From Thiohalocapsa sp. ML1 (GTDB lineage Bacteria; Pseudomonadota; Gammaproteobacteria; Chromatiales; Chromatiaceae): a stretch of 64,000 nucleotides of DNA. The notes beneath the pieces are model-generated. The model did no database searches and had not been told where the DNA came from. It saw nothing but the letters and a program-made list of their open reading frames with translations. The stretch lies in assembly GCF_001469165.1 (NCBI RefSeq), contig NZ_JABX01000031.1, positions 1-64,000 on the forward strand, given 5' to 3'. How positions within the stretch are numbered: the stretch's first letter is position 1; every line of letters begins with the position of its first letter. The position numbers and the translations under genes were made by a program. Shown one piece after another: positions 53,781-61,967 of this stretch.

Positions 53781-54683
53781 ATGTCCGACGTGCCCCGCAT
53801 TCTGCTCATCGGTTCCGACGGCCAAGTGGGCTGGGAGCTGCGCCGCACGCTGGCCCCGGTGGGCCATGTCATCCCCGCGTCCATGGCCGGGACGGCGGGG
53901 CCGGCCATCGACCTGCTGGACGCATCCTCGGTGCGCCGGGTCTTCAACGAGACCGCGCCCGACGTCGTCGTCAACGCCGCCGCCTACACCGCCGTCGACA
54001 AGGCCGAGAGCGAGCCTGAGCTGGCGCAGGCCATCAACGCGGACGCGGTGCACGTGCTCGCGGAGCTGGCCGCCGGCGCCGACGTGCCGGTGCTGCACTA
54101 TTCGACGGACTTCGTCTTCTCGGGGCGCACGGACCGGCCCTATCGCGAGGACGACGCGCCGGAACCGATGAGCGTTTACGGCAAGACCAAGCTGGCCGGG
54201 GAGCTGGCGCTGCTGGACTCCGACGCCGATGCGCTGGTGCTTCGCACGGCCTGGGTGTACGGCGTGCGCGGGCGCAATTTCCTACTCACCATGCTGAACT
54301 TGTTCCGCGAGCGCAATGAGTTACGAATCGTAGACGATCAGGTGGGTACACCCACCTGGAGCCGGATGCTCGCGGAGGTGACGGCGCAGGTGCTGCACGC
54401 CGTGCTCACCGGTGCCGTGGACATCAAGCAGGTCAAGGGGCTCTATCACGTCACCAGCTCCGGTGCCGTGTCCTGGTTCGGCTTCGCGGACGCAATCCGC
54501 GAGGGTAGCTGCCACAACTGCGAGATCAAGCCGATCCCCACCAGCGAATACCCGGCGCCAGCCCGGCGGCCGGCCTATTCGGTGCTCGATACGACCAAGT
54601 TCCGCACCACCTTCGGCCTGACGCTGCCGGATTGGCGCCAGTCGCTGGCCATGTGCATCGAGGACCTGCCCGCGCAGCGTTGA
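53781..54683 (+). CDS. rmlD: dTDP-4-dehydrorhamnose reductase
   Basis: A 300-residue short-chain reductase from ATG 53781. NAD(P)-binding GSDGQVGWEL at the N-terminus, NAAAYTAVDKAESEPELA, YSTDFVFSGRTDRPYREDD and catalytic SVYGKTKLAGE are the RmlD signatures, as are VGTPTWSRMLAEV and YPAPARRPAYSVLDTTKF. It makes dTDP-L-rhamnose in the last step for surface polysaccharides. rmlA, rmlB and rmlC are not in the window, so this copy is separated from the rest of the pathway. Confidence 0.94.
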   Translation: MSDVPRILLIGSDGQVGWELRRTLAPVGHVIPASMAGTAGPAIDLLDASSVRRVFNETAPDVVVNAAAYTAVDKAESEPELAQAINADAVHVLAELAAGADVPVLHYSTDFVFSGRTDRPYREDDAPEPMSVYGKTKLAGELALLDSDADALVLRTAWVYGVRGRNFLLTMLNLFRERNELRIVDDQVGTPTWSRMLAEVTAQVLHAVLTGAVDIKQVKGLYHVTSSGAVSWFGFADAIREGSCHNCEIKPIPTSEYPAPARRPAYSVLDTTKFRTTFGLTLPDWRQSLAMCIEDLPAQR

Positions 54684-54694
54684 GCGCGGGCAGG
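54665..54694. terminator. bidirectional hairpin between rmlD and the converging SLT-like gene
   Basis: CCTGCCCGCGC (54665-54675) and GCGCGGGCAGG (54684-54694) are perfectly complementary over 11 bp with an 8-base loop. It includes the rmlD stop codon and ends 8 bases from the stop of the converging gene, the expected position for a shared terminator. No T-run. Confidence 0.65.
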
Positions 54695-54701
54695 CGCAGG
54701 C

Positions 54702-56375
54702 TCAGCCGCCGGGAGCGTCGTCCGCCTCGGCCGCAGCCCTCTGTTGCTCGCTGATCCAGCGCGCGATGCGTCGGCCGTAGACCTCGAGCGCCACCTGCTC
54801 CGCAGGCAGCACGAGGTCCGCCACGGCCGGGTCATCCGGCGGTGCCTTGCCGACTAGCTCGCGGAAGGCGTGCAGCGCCTCCCGCACCTCCGGCGTGTCG
54901 GTGCGCAGCATGTGGCCGAAACCGGGCCCCATGTCCACCGCGAGCAGCGCGACCGGTGCGTTGCCGCCCCGCGTGGGGGCACCTGCCGGCGGCTTGAGCA
55001 GGCCCAGGCGCTCAAGCGTCCGCGCCGCCGCGTCGCTCAGCAGCGGAGTCGGGTGGTCCTGCCCCAGCCCGACAAGCGTGAAGAGCCGGCGCTGGTAGTC
55101 ACGCATCTCCGTTACCGTCAGCGGTGCGGTCAACTGCGCCTTCGGCATCGGCAGCCGGGTGCCGTCTTCCAGCAGTAGGTCCAGCGTTGCGCCGGGGCGT
55201 TTGGGGTCGAAGTCCCAATCCGGCAGGTCGCCGCCCTCCAGGTAGAAGCCGACGCCGTACTTGGCGCGCACTAGCTTTGGCTGCTGGTCCGCCTTGACGC
55301 GGCGGGACAGGTGGTCCAGGAACTCGGCCCAGGTGTAGGGGTCGCTCCGACCCCGACCGTCGCGGTAGAACATCCCGAGATTGCTGGTGACCACGGGCGA
55401 GTCGTGCGCAAAGCCATGGGGTGCGGGCCACGCGGGCGGCGGCGGTGCGGCGCGCACCGGCTGCGGCGGCGGCGCGCCCGGGCGTTGCAGCAGCGGGTCG
55501 GCGATGCGGGCGCCCGGCGGCGGGCCGGCGCCGGGTCTGAGCTCCACGTAGCCCCGCGGCGCCAGCTCCAGCAGCAGCTCCGGGCGGCCGGGCAGGGCGT
55601 CTGCGGGTCGCGGGGCGGCCAGGGCGGGTGCCGGTGGCGCTGGTGGTGGCGGCGGTGGCTTGACGGTACGGGTGTTGCGGTCGGCGCCGCGTGCAAGGGT
55701 CAGGATGCGCCGGCCCTGGCTGGGCCCGAGGAAGTGGAACAGATAGTCTTCCACCGGGTCCCGTGCGCCCGAGTCCTTGCTTAACAAGTACTTGGCGATC
55801 GCCAGCACGGTGAAGTTGTGGCGCAGGAGCTTGAGCTCCTGGTCGTCCGCGTCGCGCAGCCCGTCCATCGTGTCCTGGATAATCAGGCGGACGTGGCTGT
55901 CGCAGAAGGGGCCGAAGCTCAAGCTCAGGCGCCGACGGCCGGCCTCTGGGTCTGGCGCGGTGAGCGCGAGCAGCTCCTCGCCGTATAGGTGCAGCACCCG
56001 CTCGAAGGTCTTGGGCTGGAACTGCCAGACGCCGGCGGCGACGCCGACCCGCCCGCCGCGCAAGGGCGGGCGTACGAAGTCGTTCCATGTGTGTGCGCTC
56101 TCGTGCTCGCCGGTGGCGAGCAACTGGCCCAGGCTGTAGTCGGTGCGCTCGGCGACCTCAAGCAGCACGAGGAGCTGCCGCGGCGAGATGTCCTGCGTGC
56201 GCTCGTAGTCGCGGGCGCGCGCATCCGCGTGCTGCTGGAAACGCGCGACGGCGGCCTCCTGCACCAGCGCCGCATTGACGGCGCGGGTTGGCAGGATCGG
56301 GGCCGCAAACACGCTCGCGCTCGGCAGCAGTGCGCAGATGAACAGAGCGGCGGCGACCCGGGCGGCAATGGACAT
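54702..56375 (-). CDS. secreted protein with lytic-transglycosylase-like N-terminal domain
   Basis: About 557 residues from ATG 56375, where MSIAARVAAALFICALLPSASVFA is a signal peptide; the longer frame to 56438 starts inside a repeat array. Residues about 70-150 resemble an SLT-type domain: LLVLLEVAERTDYSLGQLLATGEHESAHTW, with Glu-Ser, then GVAAGVWQFQPKTFERVL. A Pro-rich linker (KPPPPPPAPPAPALAAPRP) separates it from a C-terminal domain of unknown type (GRSDPYTWAEFLDHLSRRVKADQQPKLVRAKYGVGFYL, then TEMRDYQRRLFTLVGLGQDHPTPLLS), which may bind peptidoglycan. Enzyme activity is not certain. Confidence 0.65.
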   Translation of the reverse strand: MSIAARVAAALFICALLPSASVFAAPILPTRAVNAALVQEAAVARFQQHADARARDYERTQDISPRQLLVLLEVAERTDYSLGQLLATGEHESAHTWNDFVRPPLRGGRVGVAAGVWQFQPKTFERVLHLYGEELLALTAPDPEAGRRRLSLSFGPFCDSHVRLIIQDTMDGLRDADDQELKLLRHNFTVLAIAKYLLSKDSGARDPVEDYLFHFLGPSQGRRILTLARGADRNTRTVKPPPPPPAPPAPALAAPRPADALPGRPELLLELAPRGYVELRPGAGPPPGARIADPLLQRPGAPPPQPVRAAPPPPAWPAPHGFAHDSPVVTSNLGMFYRDGRGRSDPYTWAEFLDHLSRRVKADQQPKLVRAKYGVGFYLEGGDLPDWDFDPKRPGATLDLLLEDGTRLPMPKAQLTAPLTVTEMRDYQRRLFTLVGLGQDHPTPLLSDAAARTLERLGLLKPPAGAPTRGGNAPVALLAVDMGPGFGHMLRTDTPEVREALHAFRELVGKAPPDDPAVADLVLPAEQVALEVYGRRIARWISEQQRAAAEADDAPGG

Positions 56376-56418
56376 GGCAGGCGTGACTAGATTGCGAAAA
56401 GGCGCTAGAAGGCAAAAT

Positions 56419-56549
56419 GGCCGAGGGCCAAGGGCCAAGGAAGGCCTCCTCAGCCCTTGGCCCTCGGCCCTTGGTTCAATGCGCTAACGAGCGGGCAGCG
56501 CATGACGACGCTCCGTACCCTGGTTGATCTAAGGTTCTGACTCGCTAGA
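56419..56549 (-). repeat. composite repeat: head plus GGCCGAG heptamer hairpin
   Basis: On the minus strand: head starting CTAGCGAGTCAGAACC at 56549, ACGGAGCGTCGTC near 56510, GAACCAAGGGCCGAGGG entering the heptamers at 56474, and a closing complementary arm at 56440-56419. The full element is about 130 bases. A second copy in the same orientation lies immediately upstream at 56616-56735. Confidence 0.88.
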
Positions 56550-56615
56550 TTGCTTAGCGGCACCAAATGCTTGCAGATGAGGCGAGTTTTACTGCGACAA
56601 GGGGCTTTAAGGGAA

Positions 56616-56735
56616 AAGGGCCGAGGGCCGAGGGCCAAGGGAGCCCTCCTCGGCCCTCGGCCCTCGGCCCTTGGTTCAAGACGCTCCGTACCTGGGTTGG
56701 TCTGAGGCCGTGCCTCGCCGACGCATTATCCCATG
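56616..56735 (-). repeat. second tandem copy of the composite repeat
   Basis: Minus strand: head GCGAGGCACGGCCTCAGACC at 56729-56710, CAACCCAGGTACGGAGCGTC, TTGAACCAA, then GGGCCGA x3 and complementary units down to 56616. Head and tail order agree with the copies at 41116, 56419 and 59793. The rest of 56736-56991 shows no gene, except a 40-codon minus-strand frame (about 56811-56700, MLTVFKQIASHQRQGTHEA) that runs into the head and that I do not recognise. Confidence 0.88.
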
Positions 56736-56991
56736 CCTCGGCGATGGCTTCATGGGTGCCCTGGCGCTGATGGCTCGCTATTTGCTTAAAGACTGTAAGC
56801 ATTCTCCGCAAGGTCGTTCAGCGTTGCGGCAGGGCCCCGCCGGGGGCTGTTCGCCGCATGGAGACAACTTGTCCCGGATCAGCGAAGGGGCGGCTTGTGT
56901 CGCGCAGGCCGCTCTCATCCCGGTAACCTGAGCACATGCGCCAAAGGGGTTCGCCCCGGCCTCAAGCCCCGCAAAGGGAGAGATCACGACC

Positions 56992-58851
56992 ATGACCACC
57001 ACCCACGACGGCGCGAGCCGTAGCCAGAACCCTAAGCTGCTCGACTGGGTCGACGCGATGGCCCGGCTGTGCAAGCCGGAGCGCATCTACTGGTGCGACG
57101 GCACCCAAGCCGAGTACGACCGCCTGTGCGAGGACATGGTGCAGGCCGGCGCCTTCGTCCGGTTGAACCCGGACAAGCGCCCGAACAGCTATCTCGCGCG
57201 CTCCCACCCGAGCGACGTCGCGCGGGTCGAGAACCGGACCTTCATCTGCTCCGAGCGCGAGGAGGACGCGGGGCCGACCAACAACTGGATGGCGCCGGCC
57301 AAGATGCGCGCAAAGCTGAACGAGCGCTTCGAGGGCTGCATGCGCGGGCGCACCATGTATGTGATTCCGTTCAGCATGGGGCCGCTCGGCTCGCCCATCG
57401 CGCACATCGGCGTGGAGATCACCGACTCGCCCTACGTCGTCGTCAACCAGCGCATCATGACCCGCATGGGCCAGCCGGCGCTGGACGTGCTGGGCGCGGA
57501 CGGTGACTTCGTGCCCTGCATGCACAGCGTTGGTGCACCGCTGGCGCCCGGCGAGCAGGACGTGCCCTGGCCCTGTGCCGGCAACGTCGAGGACAAATAC
57601 ATCACGCACTTCCCGGAGACGCGCGAGATCTGGTCCTTCGGCAGCGGCTACGGCGGCAACGCGCTGCTCGGCAAGAAGTGCTTCGCCCTGCGCATCGCCT
57701 CCGTCATGGCGCGCGACGAGGGCTGGCTCGCCGAGCACATGCTCATCGTCGGCGTGAAGTCCCCCGAGGGCAAGAAGCACTACGTGGCCGGCGCCTTTCC
57801 GAGCGCCTGCGGCAAGACCAACTTCGCGATGCTGATCCCGCCCAAGGGCTTCGACGGCTGGGAGGTCACCACCGTCGGCGACGACATCGCCTGGATCAAG
57901 CCCAACCCCGCCGACGGCCGGTTCTACGCCATCAACCCCGAGTACGGCTTCTTCGGCGTCGCGCCGGGCACCAATGAGAAATCCAACCCGAACGCCATCG
58001 CGTCGCTCAAGGCCAACGCGATCTACACCAACTGCGCGCTGACCGACGACGGCGACATCTGGTGGGAAGGGCTCACCGACGAGCCGCCGGAGCACCTCAT
58101 CGATTGGCAGGGCGAGAGCTGGACACCGGGCTGCGGACGCCCCGCCGCGCATCCGAACGCCCGCTTCACCGCGCCGGCGAGCCAGTGTCCGTGCATCGAC
58201 CCGGAGTGGGAGAACCCGGCCGGCGTGCCCATCAGCGCTTTCCTGTTCGGCGGGCGCGTCAGCCGGAACTTCCCGCTCGTGTTTCAGAGCTACAACTGGG
58301 AGCACGGCGTCTACATGGCCGCGACCATGGGCTCCGAGGCCACCGCCGCCGCCATCGGCCAGGCCGCCATGCGCCGCGACCCCATGGCGATGCTGCCGTT
58401 CTGCGGCTACAACATGGCCGAATATTGGCGGCATTGGCTGCGCATGGGTCGGCAGAACGTCGCCACGCCGCCGGCCATCTTCCGCGTCAACTGGTTCCGC
58501 AAGGACGAGCACGGCAAGTTCGTCTGGCCCGGGTTCGGCGAGAACATGCGGGTGCTGAAATGGGTCATCGACCGCTGCGAAGGGCGCGCGTCCGCCATCG
58601 AGAGCCCGCTCGGTCTGCTGCCCGGCTGGGACGACCTGCACTGGGAAGGGCTCGCGTTCAGCAAGGAGCGATTCTTCTCAATCATGAACATCGATAAGGA
58701 GCTCGCGCGGCAGGAGACGGTGGATCAGGAAGAGCTCCTGACCCGCTTCGGCGATCATCTGCCTCACGAGATGGAGCTGGAGCGGGAGCTGCAGCTCGCG
58801 CGGCTGTATCACTCCCCGGCGCTGTGGGACCTGTCGCGCGCCGTTGGCTAA
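56992..58851 (+). CDS. pckG: phosphoenolpyruvate carboxykinase (GTP)
   Basis: A 619-residue GTP-type PEPCK, full length. The kinase-1a loop [42 protein letters not shown] with the metal ligands, the early substrate region [17 protein letters not shown], and the GTP-binding [19 protein letters not shown] are all present. It interconverts oxaloacetate and PEP with GTP, supporting gluconeogenesis or anaplerosis. ATG 56992 is preceded by GGGAGAG at good spacing. Its TAA stop (58849-58851) is directly followed by a composite repeat, with no spacer. Confidence 0.97.
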   Translation: MTTTHDGASRSQNPKLLDWVDAMARLCKPERIYWCDGTQAEYDRLCEDMVQAGAFVRLNPDKRPNSYLARSHPSDVARVENRTFICSEREEDAGPTNNWMAPAKMRAKLNERFEGCMRGRTMYVIPFSMGPLGSPIAHIGVEITDSPYVVVNQRIMTRMGQPALDVLGADGDFVPCMHSVGAPLAPGEQDVPWPCAGNVEDKYITHFPETREIWSFGSGYGGNALLGKKCFALRIASVMARDEGWLAEHMLIVGVKSPEGKKHYVAGAFPSACGKTNFAMLIPPKGFDGWEVTTVGDDIAWIKPNPADGRFYAINPEYGFFGVAPGTNEKSNPNAIASLKANAIYTNCALTDDGDIWWEGLTDEPPEHLIDWQGESWTPGCGRPAAHPNARFTAPASQCPCIDPEWENPAGVPISAFLFGGRVSRNFPLVFQSYNWEHGVYMAATMGSEATAAAIGQAAMRRDPMAMLPFCGYNMAEYWRHWLRMGRQNVATPPAIFRVNWFRKDEHGKFVWPGFGENMRVLKWVIDRCEGRASAIESPLGLLPGWDDLHWEGLAFSKERFFSIMNIDKELARQETVDQEELLTRFGDHLPHEMELERELQLARLYHSPALWDLSRAVG

Positions 58852-58937
58852 CGAGGCTTCGCCTCAGACCGACGAGTCGTGCGCTGCGCTATCGGGATCA
58901 GGATCGGTTGGCACTCGGTTCGATCCCGATCCCGACG
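58852..58937 (+). repeat. composite repeat with head and inverted core
   Basis: Head CGAGGCTTCGCCTCAGACC starts on the base after the pckG stop, continues GACGAGTCGTGCGC, then TATCGGGATCA, the core GGATCGGTTGGCACTCGG at 58901-58918 and complementary TTCGATCCCGATCCCGAC. Relative to its head the core is in the opposite orientation to the copies at 25658 and 48797. Confidence 0.85.
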
Positions 58938-59140
58938 TGCCCCGCGTCCGACGCCCGGTTGAAACTCGAGTTGTCTGCGCTCTTGCTTACACGGTGAGTG
59001 TGGGTCGCCCGAGTCCGGCTGTCGGGCGGTTTCAACGTGGATCAGCCAGGATTATGGCTCGTATCCAATCGCTGAGCCTGTCCGTTAGACTCTCGCGGCT
59101 GTTCCACGGCGCGCCGTCTTGCCCGGCGGCGCACTTCTAG

Positions 59141-59248
59141 TCCCCGCATCCTTGTTCCCCGCATCCTTGTTCCCCGCATTCTTGTTCCCCGCATCCGCGC
59201 CTTTGTTCCCCGCACCTTTGTTCCCCGCACCTTTGTTCCCCGCACCTT
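59141..59248. repeat. 15-base tandem repeat TCCCCGCATCCTTGT
   Basis: Seven units, the first six close to 15 bases (TCCCCGCATCCTTGT or TCCCCGCACCTTTGT), one enlarged by 6 bases. Because 15 and 21 are multiples of three, the frame stays open across it (LFPAS/LFPAP pentapeptides). It is directly upstream of the start codon at 59275. The preceding 58938-59140 holds nothing recognisable. Confidence 0.92.
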
Positions 59249-59274
59249 GCCCCTCGGCTCTGCCCCGTTCCGCG

Positions 59275-59739
59275 ATGCCCACCGCTTCGGCCCGCAACCG
59301 ACCGCACCCATGGCTCATGGGCTGGCTCTGGCTCGGGCTCGCGGCCGTGGTGTCGGCCGGTGATCGGGTCGAGGAGGTGGTCGCGGCGGTGCGCTTCGCC
59401 TACGGCCTGGAGGCCGAGGTGTGGCGCGACCCGGCGCGGTTTCGGACCCGGGCGGCCATCTACGAGCACTTCCGGCAGGGATTTAGCCCGGACCTCGCGA
59501 GCGCGATGACCGAGCATGTGCTGACCGGCGACGGTGACCTCGCCACCTGGGTGCCGGCGCAGGTGCAGGTCGCGGAGCTGCTGCCGAGCTTCGCGCTGGT
59601 CTGGTTTCCGACGCCGCCGGCCTTTGGCGAAGGTGGCCTGTGGGGGCTAGAGTCCTACATGCAGCTCAAGCTGCGCCGCGACGGGGGGCGCTGGGTCGTC
59701 TACGAGGGCACCGACCGCCCGGCGCCGCCTGTCCGCTGA
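59275..59739 (+). CDS. small exported protein of unknown function
   Basis: A 154-residue protein from ATG 59275: the signal sequence WLMGWLWLGLAAVVSAGD is followed by a compact alpha/beta-looking domain (RVEEVVAAVRFAYGLEAEVWRD, ARFRTRAAIYEHFRQGFSPDLA, SYMQLKLRRDGGRWVVYEGTDRP). The end reads like the last strand of a SnoaL/NTF2-type fold, but this is a guess. An alternative start at 59119 would add a translated 15-base repeat and is less likely. It is isolated. Confidence 0.6.
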   Translation: MPTASARNRPHPWLMGWLWLGLAAVVSAGDRVEEVVAAVRFAYGLEAEVWRDPARFRTRAAIYEHFRQGFSPDLASAMTEHVLTGDGDLATWVPAQVQVAELLPSFALVWFPTPPAFGEGGLWGLESYMQLKLRRDGGRWVVYEGTDRPAPPVR

Positions 59740-59792
59740 CGCCGGGCTTAGGCAGCGGTCAAGAACCACTGATACACCCCCGAAGCGATGTC

Positions 59793-59896
59793 TAGCGAGG
59801 CAGAGCCGCAGACCAACCAGGACACGGAGCGTCGTGAATCAAAGGGCCGAGGGCCAAGGGCCGCGGAGGGCTCCCTTGGCCCTCGGACCTCGGCCC
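59793..59896 (+). repeat. composite repeat: head plus heptamer hairpin (plus strand)
   Basis: CTAGCGAGGCAGAGCC at 59793, GCAGACCAACCAGGACACGG, AGCGTCGTGAATCAA, then GGGCCGA-GGGCCAA-GGGCC at 59842-59861 and the complementary arm to 59896. This is the clearest complete plus-strand copy and was used as reference for the head order. Confidence 0.9.
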
Positions 59897-59927
59897 GTTT
59901 GCCTGAAAGCGCCTTTAACATCTTCGC

Positions 59928-60245
59928 TTAACCTGCGAAGGTTGCGCGAAAGGCGGCGACGGCCTCATCAAGCGCGGCGCGCAGACCCGCCCGGGCGTCC
60001 GCAGGGAGCGTATCGGCGTAGGCCTCCAGGCGATTCGCCAGCGCGGCGAGCGCGGCCTCCACGGACGTTTCGCGCGGCTCCGTGCTGCCAGCGTCCGTGG
60101 CGTCCGCCGGCGCAATTACTGCGCTGCGGGGGACCATCCGCGTGGCACCGGAGCCCTCGACGGTGGCCGTCATCGGCCCCGACTTGCAGTACCGCTCGCC
60201 CTGCCAGGTGAAGCGGCTGCCGATGGGGAGCTGCGGGAACTTCAT
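59928..60245 (-). CDS. small conserved-looking protein of unknown function
   Basis: A 105-residue protein from ATG 60245, preceded by GGAGAGA. The N-terminal part, MKFPQLPIGSRFTWQGERYC then KSGPMTATVEGSGATRMVPRSAVI, looks like a small beta-barrel; the C-terminal half is a long Ala-rich helix (AALAALANRLEAYADTLPADARAGLRAALDEAVAAF). I recognise no family. It starts about 30 bases after comF on the same strand and may be cotranscribed. The frame extending to 60395 overlaps comF and is rejected. Confidence 0.65.
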   Translation of the reverse strand: MKFPQLPIGSRFTWQGERYCKSGPMTATVEGSGATRMVPRSAVIAPADATDAGSTEPRETSVEAALAALANRLEAYADTLPADARAGLRAALDEAVAAFRATFAG

Positions 60246-60276
60246 GGCTCTCTCCAAGCTCGGTTGTCGGGTCGGC

Positions 60277-60966
60277 TCAGGGTGTGCGCGCGACACACCA
60301 GACATCGACGCGGCCGGCGCCGGCCGCGCGCAGCACCCCTGCCAGCTCGCCGACGGTGCTGGCGGTGGTGACGACGTCATCCAGCACGGCGACATGGGCG
60401 CTGCCGAGCTCGGCCGTCACGCGAAAGGCCCCGCGCAGATTCACCTTGCGCGCCTTGGCTTCCAGCGCGCTCTGCGGCGGGGTCGCGCGGGTGCGCAGGG
60501 CGGCGTCGAGCACCGTCAGGTCTAGGCGACGGCCGACCACGCGCGCCAGCTCCAGCGCCTGATCATAGCCCCGCTGGCGCAGCCGGCGCGGGTGCAGCGG
60601 CACCGGCACGATGGCGTCCGGCCGGTCGGCGTCGGCGACGGCCTCGGCGAGCAGCAGGCCCAGTAATCGCAGCGTGTTGAGCCGGCCGCGGAACTTGAAC
60701 GCGCCCACCAGCGTCGGCAAAGGTTGCTCGTAGCGAAAGGCCGCGTGTGCGCGCTGAAACGGGGGCGGCTTGCGGCGGCAGCCGCCGCAGAGCAGCGCGT
60801 CCTCGCCGGCACCTGCAAGCACCGCATCCGGCAAGGGCAGGGCGCAGCGTGTGCAGGCGACGCCGAGCACGGGCAGGTCCGCACGGCAGCCACGGCAGAG
60901 ATCGAGCCCGTCGTCGCCGGCGGCGCCGCAGAGGATGCAGGTGGGCGGGAAGATCAGCTTGAGCAT
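60277..60966 (-). CDS. comF: ComF family phosphoribosyltransferase-like protein
   Basis: A 229-residue ComF protein. The N-terminal zinc-finger cysteines are CILCG, LCRGCRADLP, CTRCALPLP and CGGCR. The phosphoribosyltransferase domain has AIVPVPLHPRRLRQRGYDQALELA and the PRPP loop VAVLDDVVTTASTVGEL. In naturally competent bacteria ComF helps handle incoming single-stranded DNA; in gammaproteobacteria the same gene (gntX type) often stands near bioH, which is not here. Confidence 0.93.
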   Translation of the reverse strand: MLKLIFPPTCILCGAAGDDGLDLCRGCRADLPVLGVACTRCALPLPDAVLAGAGEDALLCGGCRRKPPPFQRAHAAFRYEQPLPTLVGAFKFRGRLNTLRLLGLLLAEAVADADRPDAIVPVPLHPRRLRQRGYDQALELARVVGRRLDLTVLDAALRTRATPPQSALEAKARKVNLRGAFRVTAELGSAHVAVLDDVVTTASTVGELAGVLRAAGAGRVDVWCVARTP

Positions 60967-61011
60967 CGGTCTCCTATCGACTGTCGGGATGCTGACTATT
61001 GCACGCCAACC

Positions 61012-61039
61012 CTTGTGATGCGGCCCATCCGGTTATAGT
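61012..61039 (+). promoter_or_regulatory. candidate sdh promoter
   Basis: CTTGTG at 61012-61017 and TATAGT at 61034-61039 are separated by 16 bases, about 187 bases upstream of the sdhC ATG. Spacing is good, the -35 is weak. The rest of 61040-61225 shows no gene or repeat. Confidence 0.35.
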
Positions 61040-61225
61040 CTGCTGCACCGCACAATCGGTCGGCAGCGTCCGCCGGGGCTTGATCGATGACGGCTCGCCA
61101 GCCCGAACGAGCGGATACACTGACCGGCCCGAGGGGGCAGCACAAGATCAAACGAACCGCGCCGAGCGCGGTCTCACCACCAACGGCCGCACTAGCCCTA
61201 GGCGGCCGTGACGCGCGAGGAAAGC

Positions 61226-61603
61226 ATGACACCGCATCGACCCGTCTTCCTGGAGCTCTGGCGCATCCAACTGCCGGTGCCCGGCGTCGTTTCCATCCTG
61301 CATCGCATCAGCGGCGTGATGATGGTGGTCGCCATTCCGTTGTTCGCGTGGCTGTTCGCGCAGGCGCTGGCCAGCCCCGAGGGCTTCGCCGCGTCGGCGG
61401 CTTTCCTCGGCAACCCGCTGGTCCAGCTCGGACTGCTGGTGCTGGCTTGGGCGCTGCTGCATCACCTCATCGCCGGCATCCGCTACCTGCTCATCGACCT
61501 GGGGCTGGGCGTCGATCTACCCACCGCACGCCGCAGCGCCTGGACATCCCTCATCGCCGCGCTCGTGCTGACGGTGCTTGTGGCAGGGGGGATGCTGCTG
61601 TGA
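61226..61603 (+). CDS. sdhC: succinate dehydrogenase cytochrome b556 subunit
   Basis: A 125-residue membrane anchor. ATG 61226 follows GAGGAA; GTG 61208 is in frame but lies before that site. [11 protein letters not shown] near the N-terminus is the quinone-site motif (Ser, His-Arg) and the heme-ligand His lies in [18 protein letters not shown]. Three membrane helices. With SdhD it holds heme b and the ubiquinone site of complex II. Its TGA overlaps the GTG of sdhD. Confidence 0.94.
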   Translation: MTPHRPVFLELWRIQLPVPGVVSILHRISGVMMVVAIPLFAWLFAQALASPEGFAASAAFLGNPLVQLGLLVLAWALLHHLIAGIRYLLIDLGLGVDLPTARRSAWTSLIAALVLTVLVAGGMLL

Positions 61604-61944
61604 GCCGACGCGCATCGGGACTCAAGGCCTGGTTTCTGCAACGGGTGACGGCCGTCTATGTCGCACTCTTCGGCGTGTATCTCGCGCTCGGCTTCTCGCT
61701 GGCCCCGCCCGCGGACCACGCCGCGCTAGTGGCCTGGGTGGCGAGCCCGTGGGTGGCGCTTGGCTTGTTGCTGTTTATCCCGATTCTGCTCGCGCATGCG
61801 TGGGTCGGCATCCGCGACGTGTTCATGGATTACATGAAGCCCATCGCGTTGCGTGCCACGGCGCTGACACTGGTGGGTTTCGTGTTCCTGGCCTCGGGGC
61901 TGTGGGCAGCGCAGGCCGTCATCGCGGCGCGTGCATTCCAATAA
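61600..61944 (+). CDS. sdhD: succinate dehydrogenase membrane anchor subunit
   Basis: A 114-residue protein starting at GTG 61600, overlapping sdhC by 4 bases (GTGA). [19 protein letters not shown] opens the first helix and the heme-ligand His is in [19 protein letters not shown], the SdhD pattern. Three helices. The start is not obvious because the open frame extends far upstream through sdhC; only the part after GTG has SdhD character. Confidence 0.92.
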   Translation: MSRRASGLKAWFLQRVTAVYVALFGVYLALGFSLAPPADHAALVAWVASPWVALGLLLFIPILLAHAWVGIRDVFMDYMKPIALRATALTLVGFVFLASGLWAAQAVIAARAFQ

Positions 61945-61967
61945 CGCGGTCAGGGGATCAGCAAACA

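Noticed and set aside
59042-59311. Minus-strand frame encoding a Arg-Gly-Thr-Lys repeat
   Set aside because: It is the other strand of the 15-base tandem repeat; no start signal and no domain.
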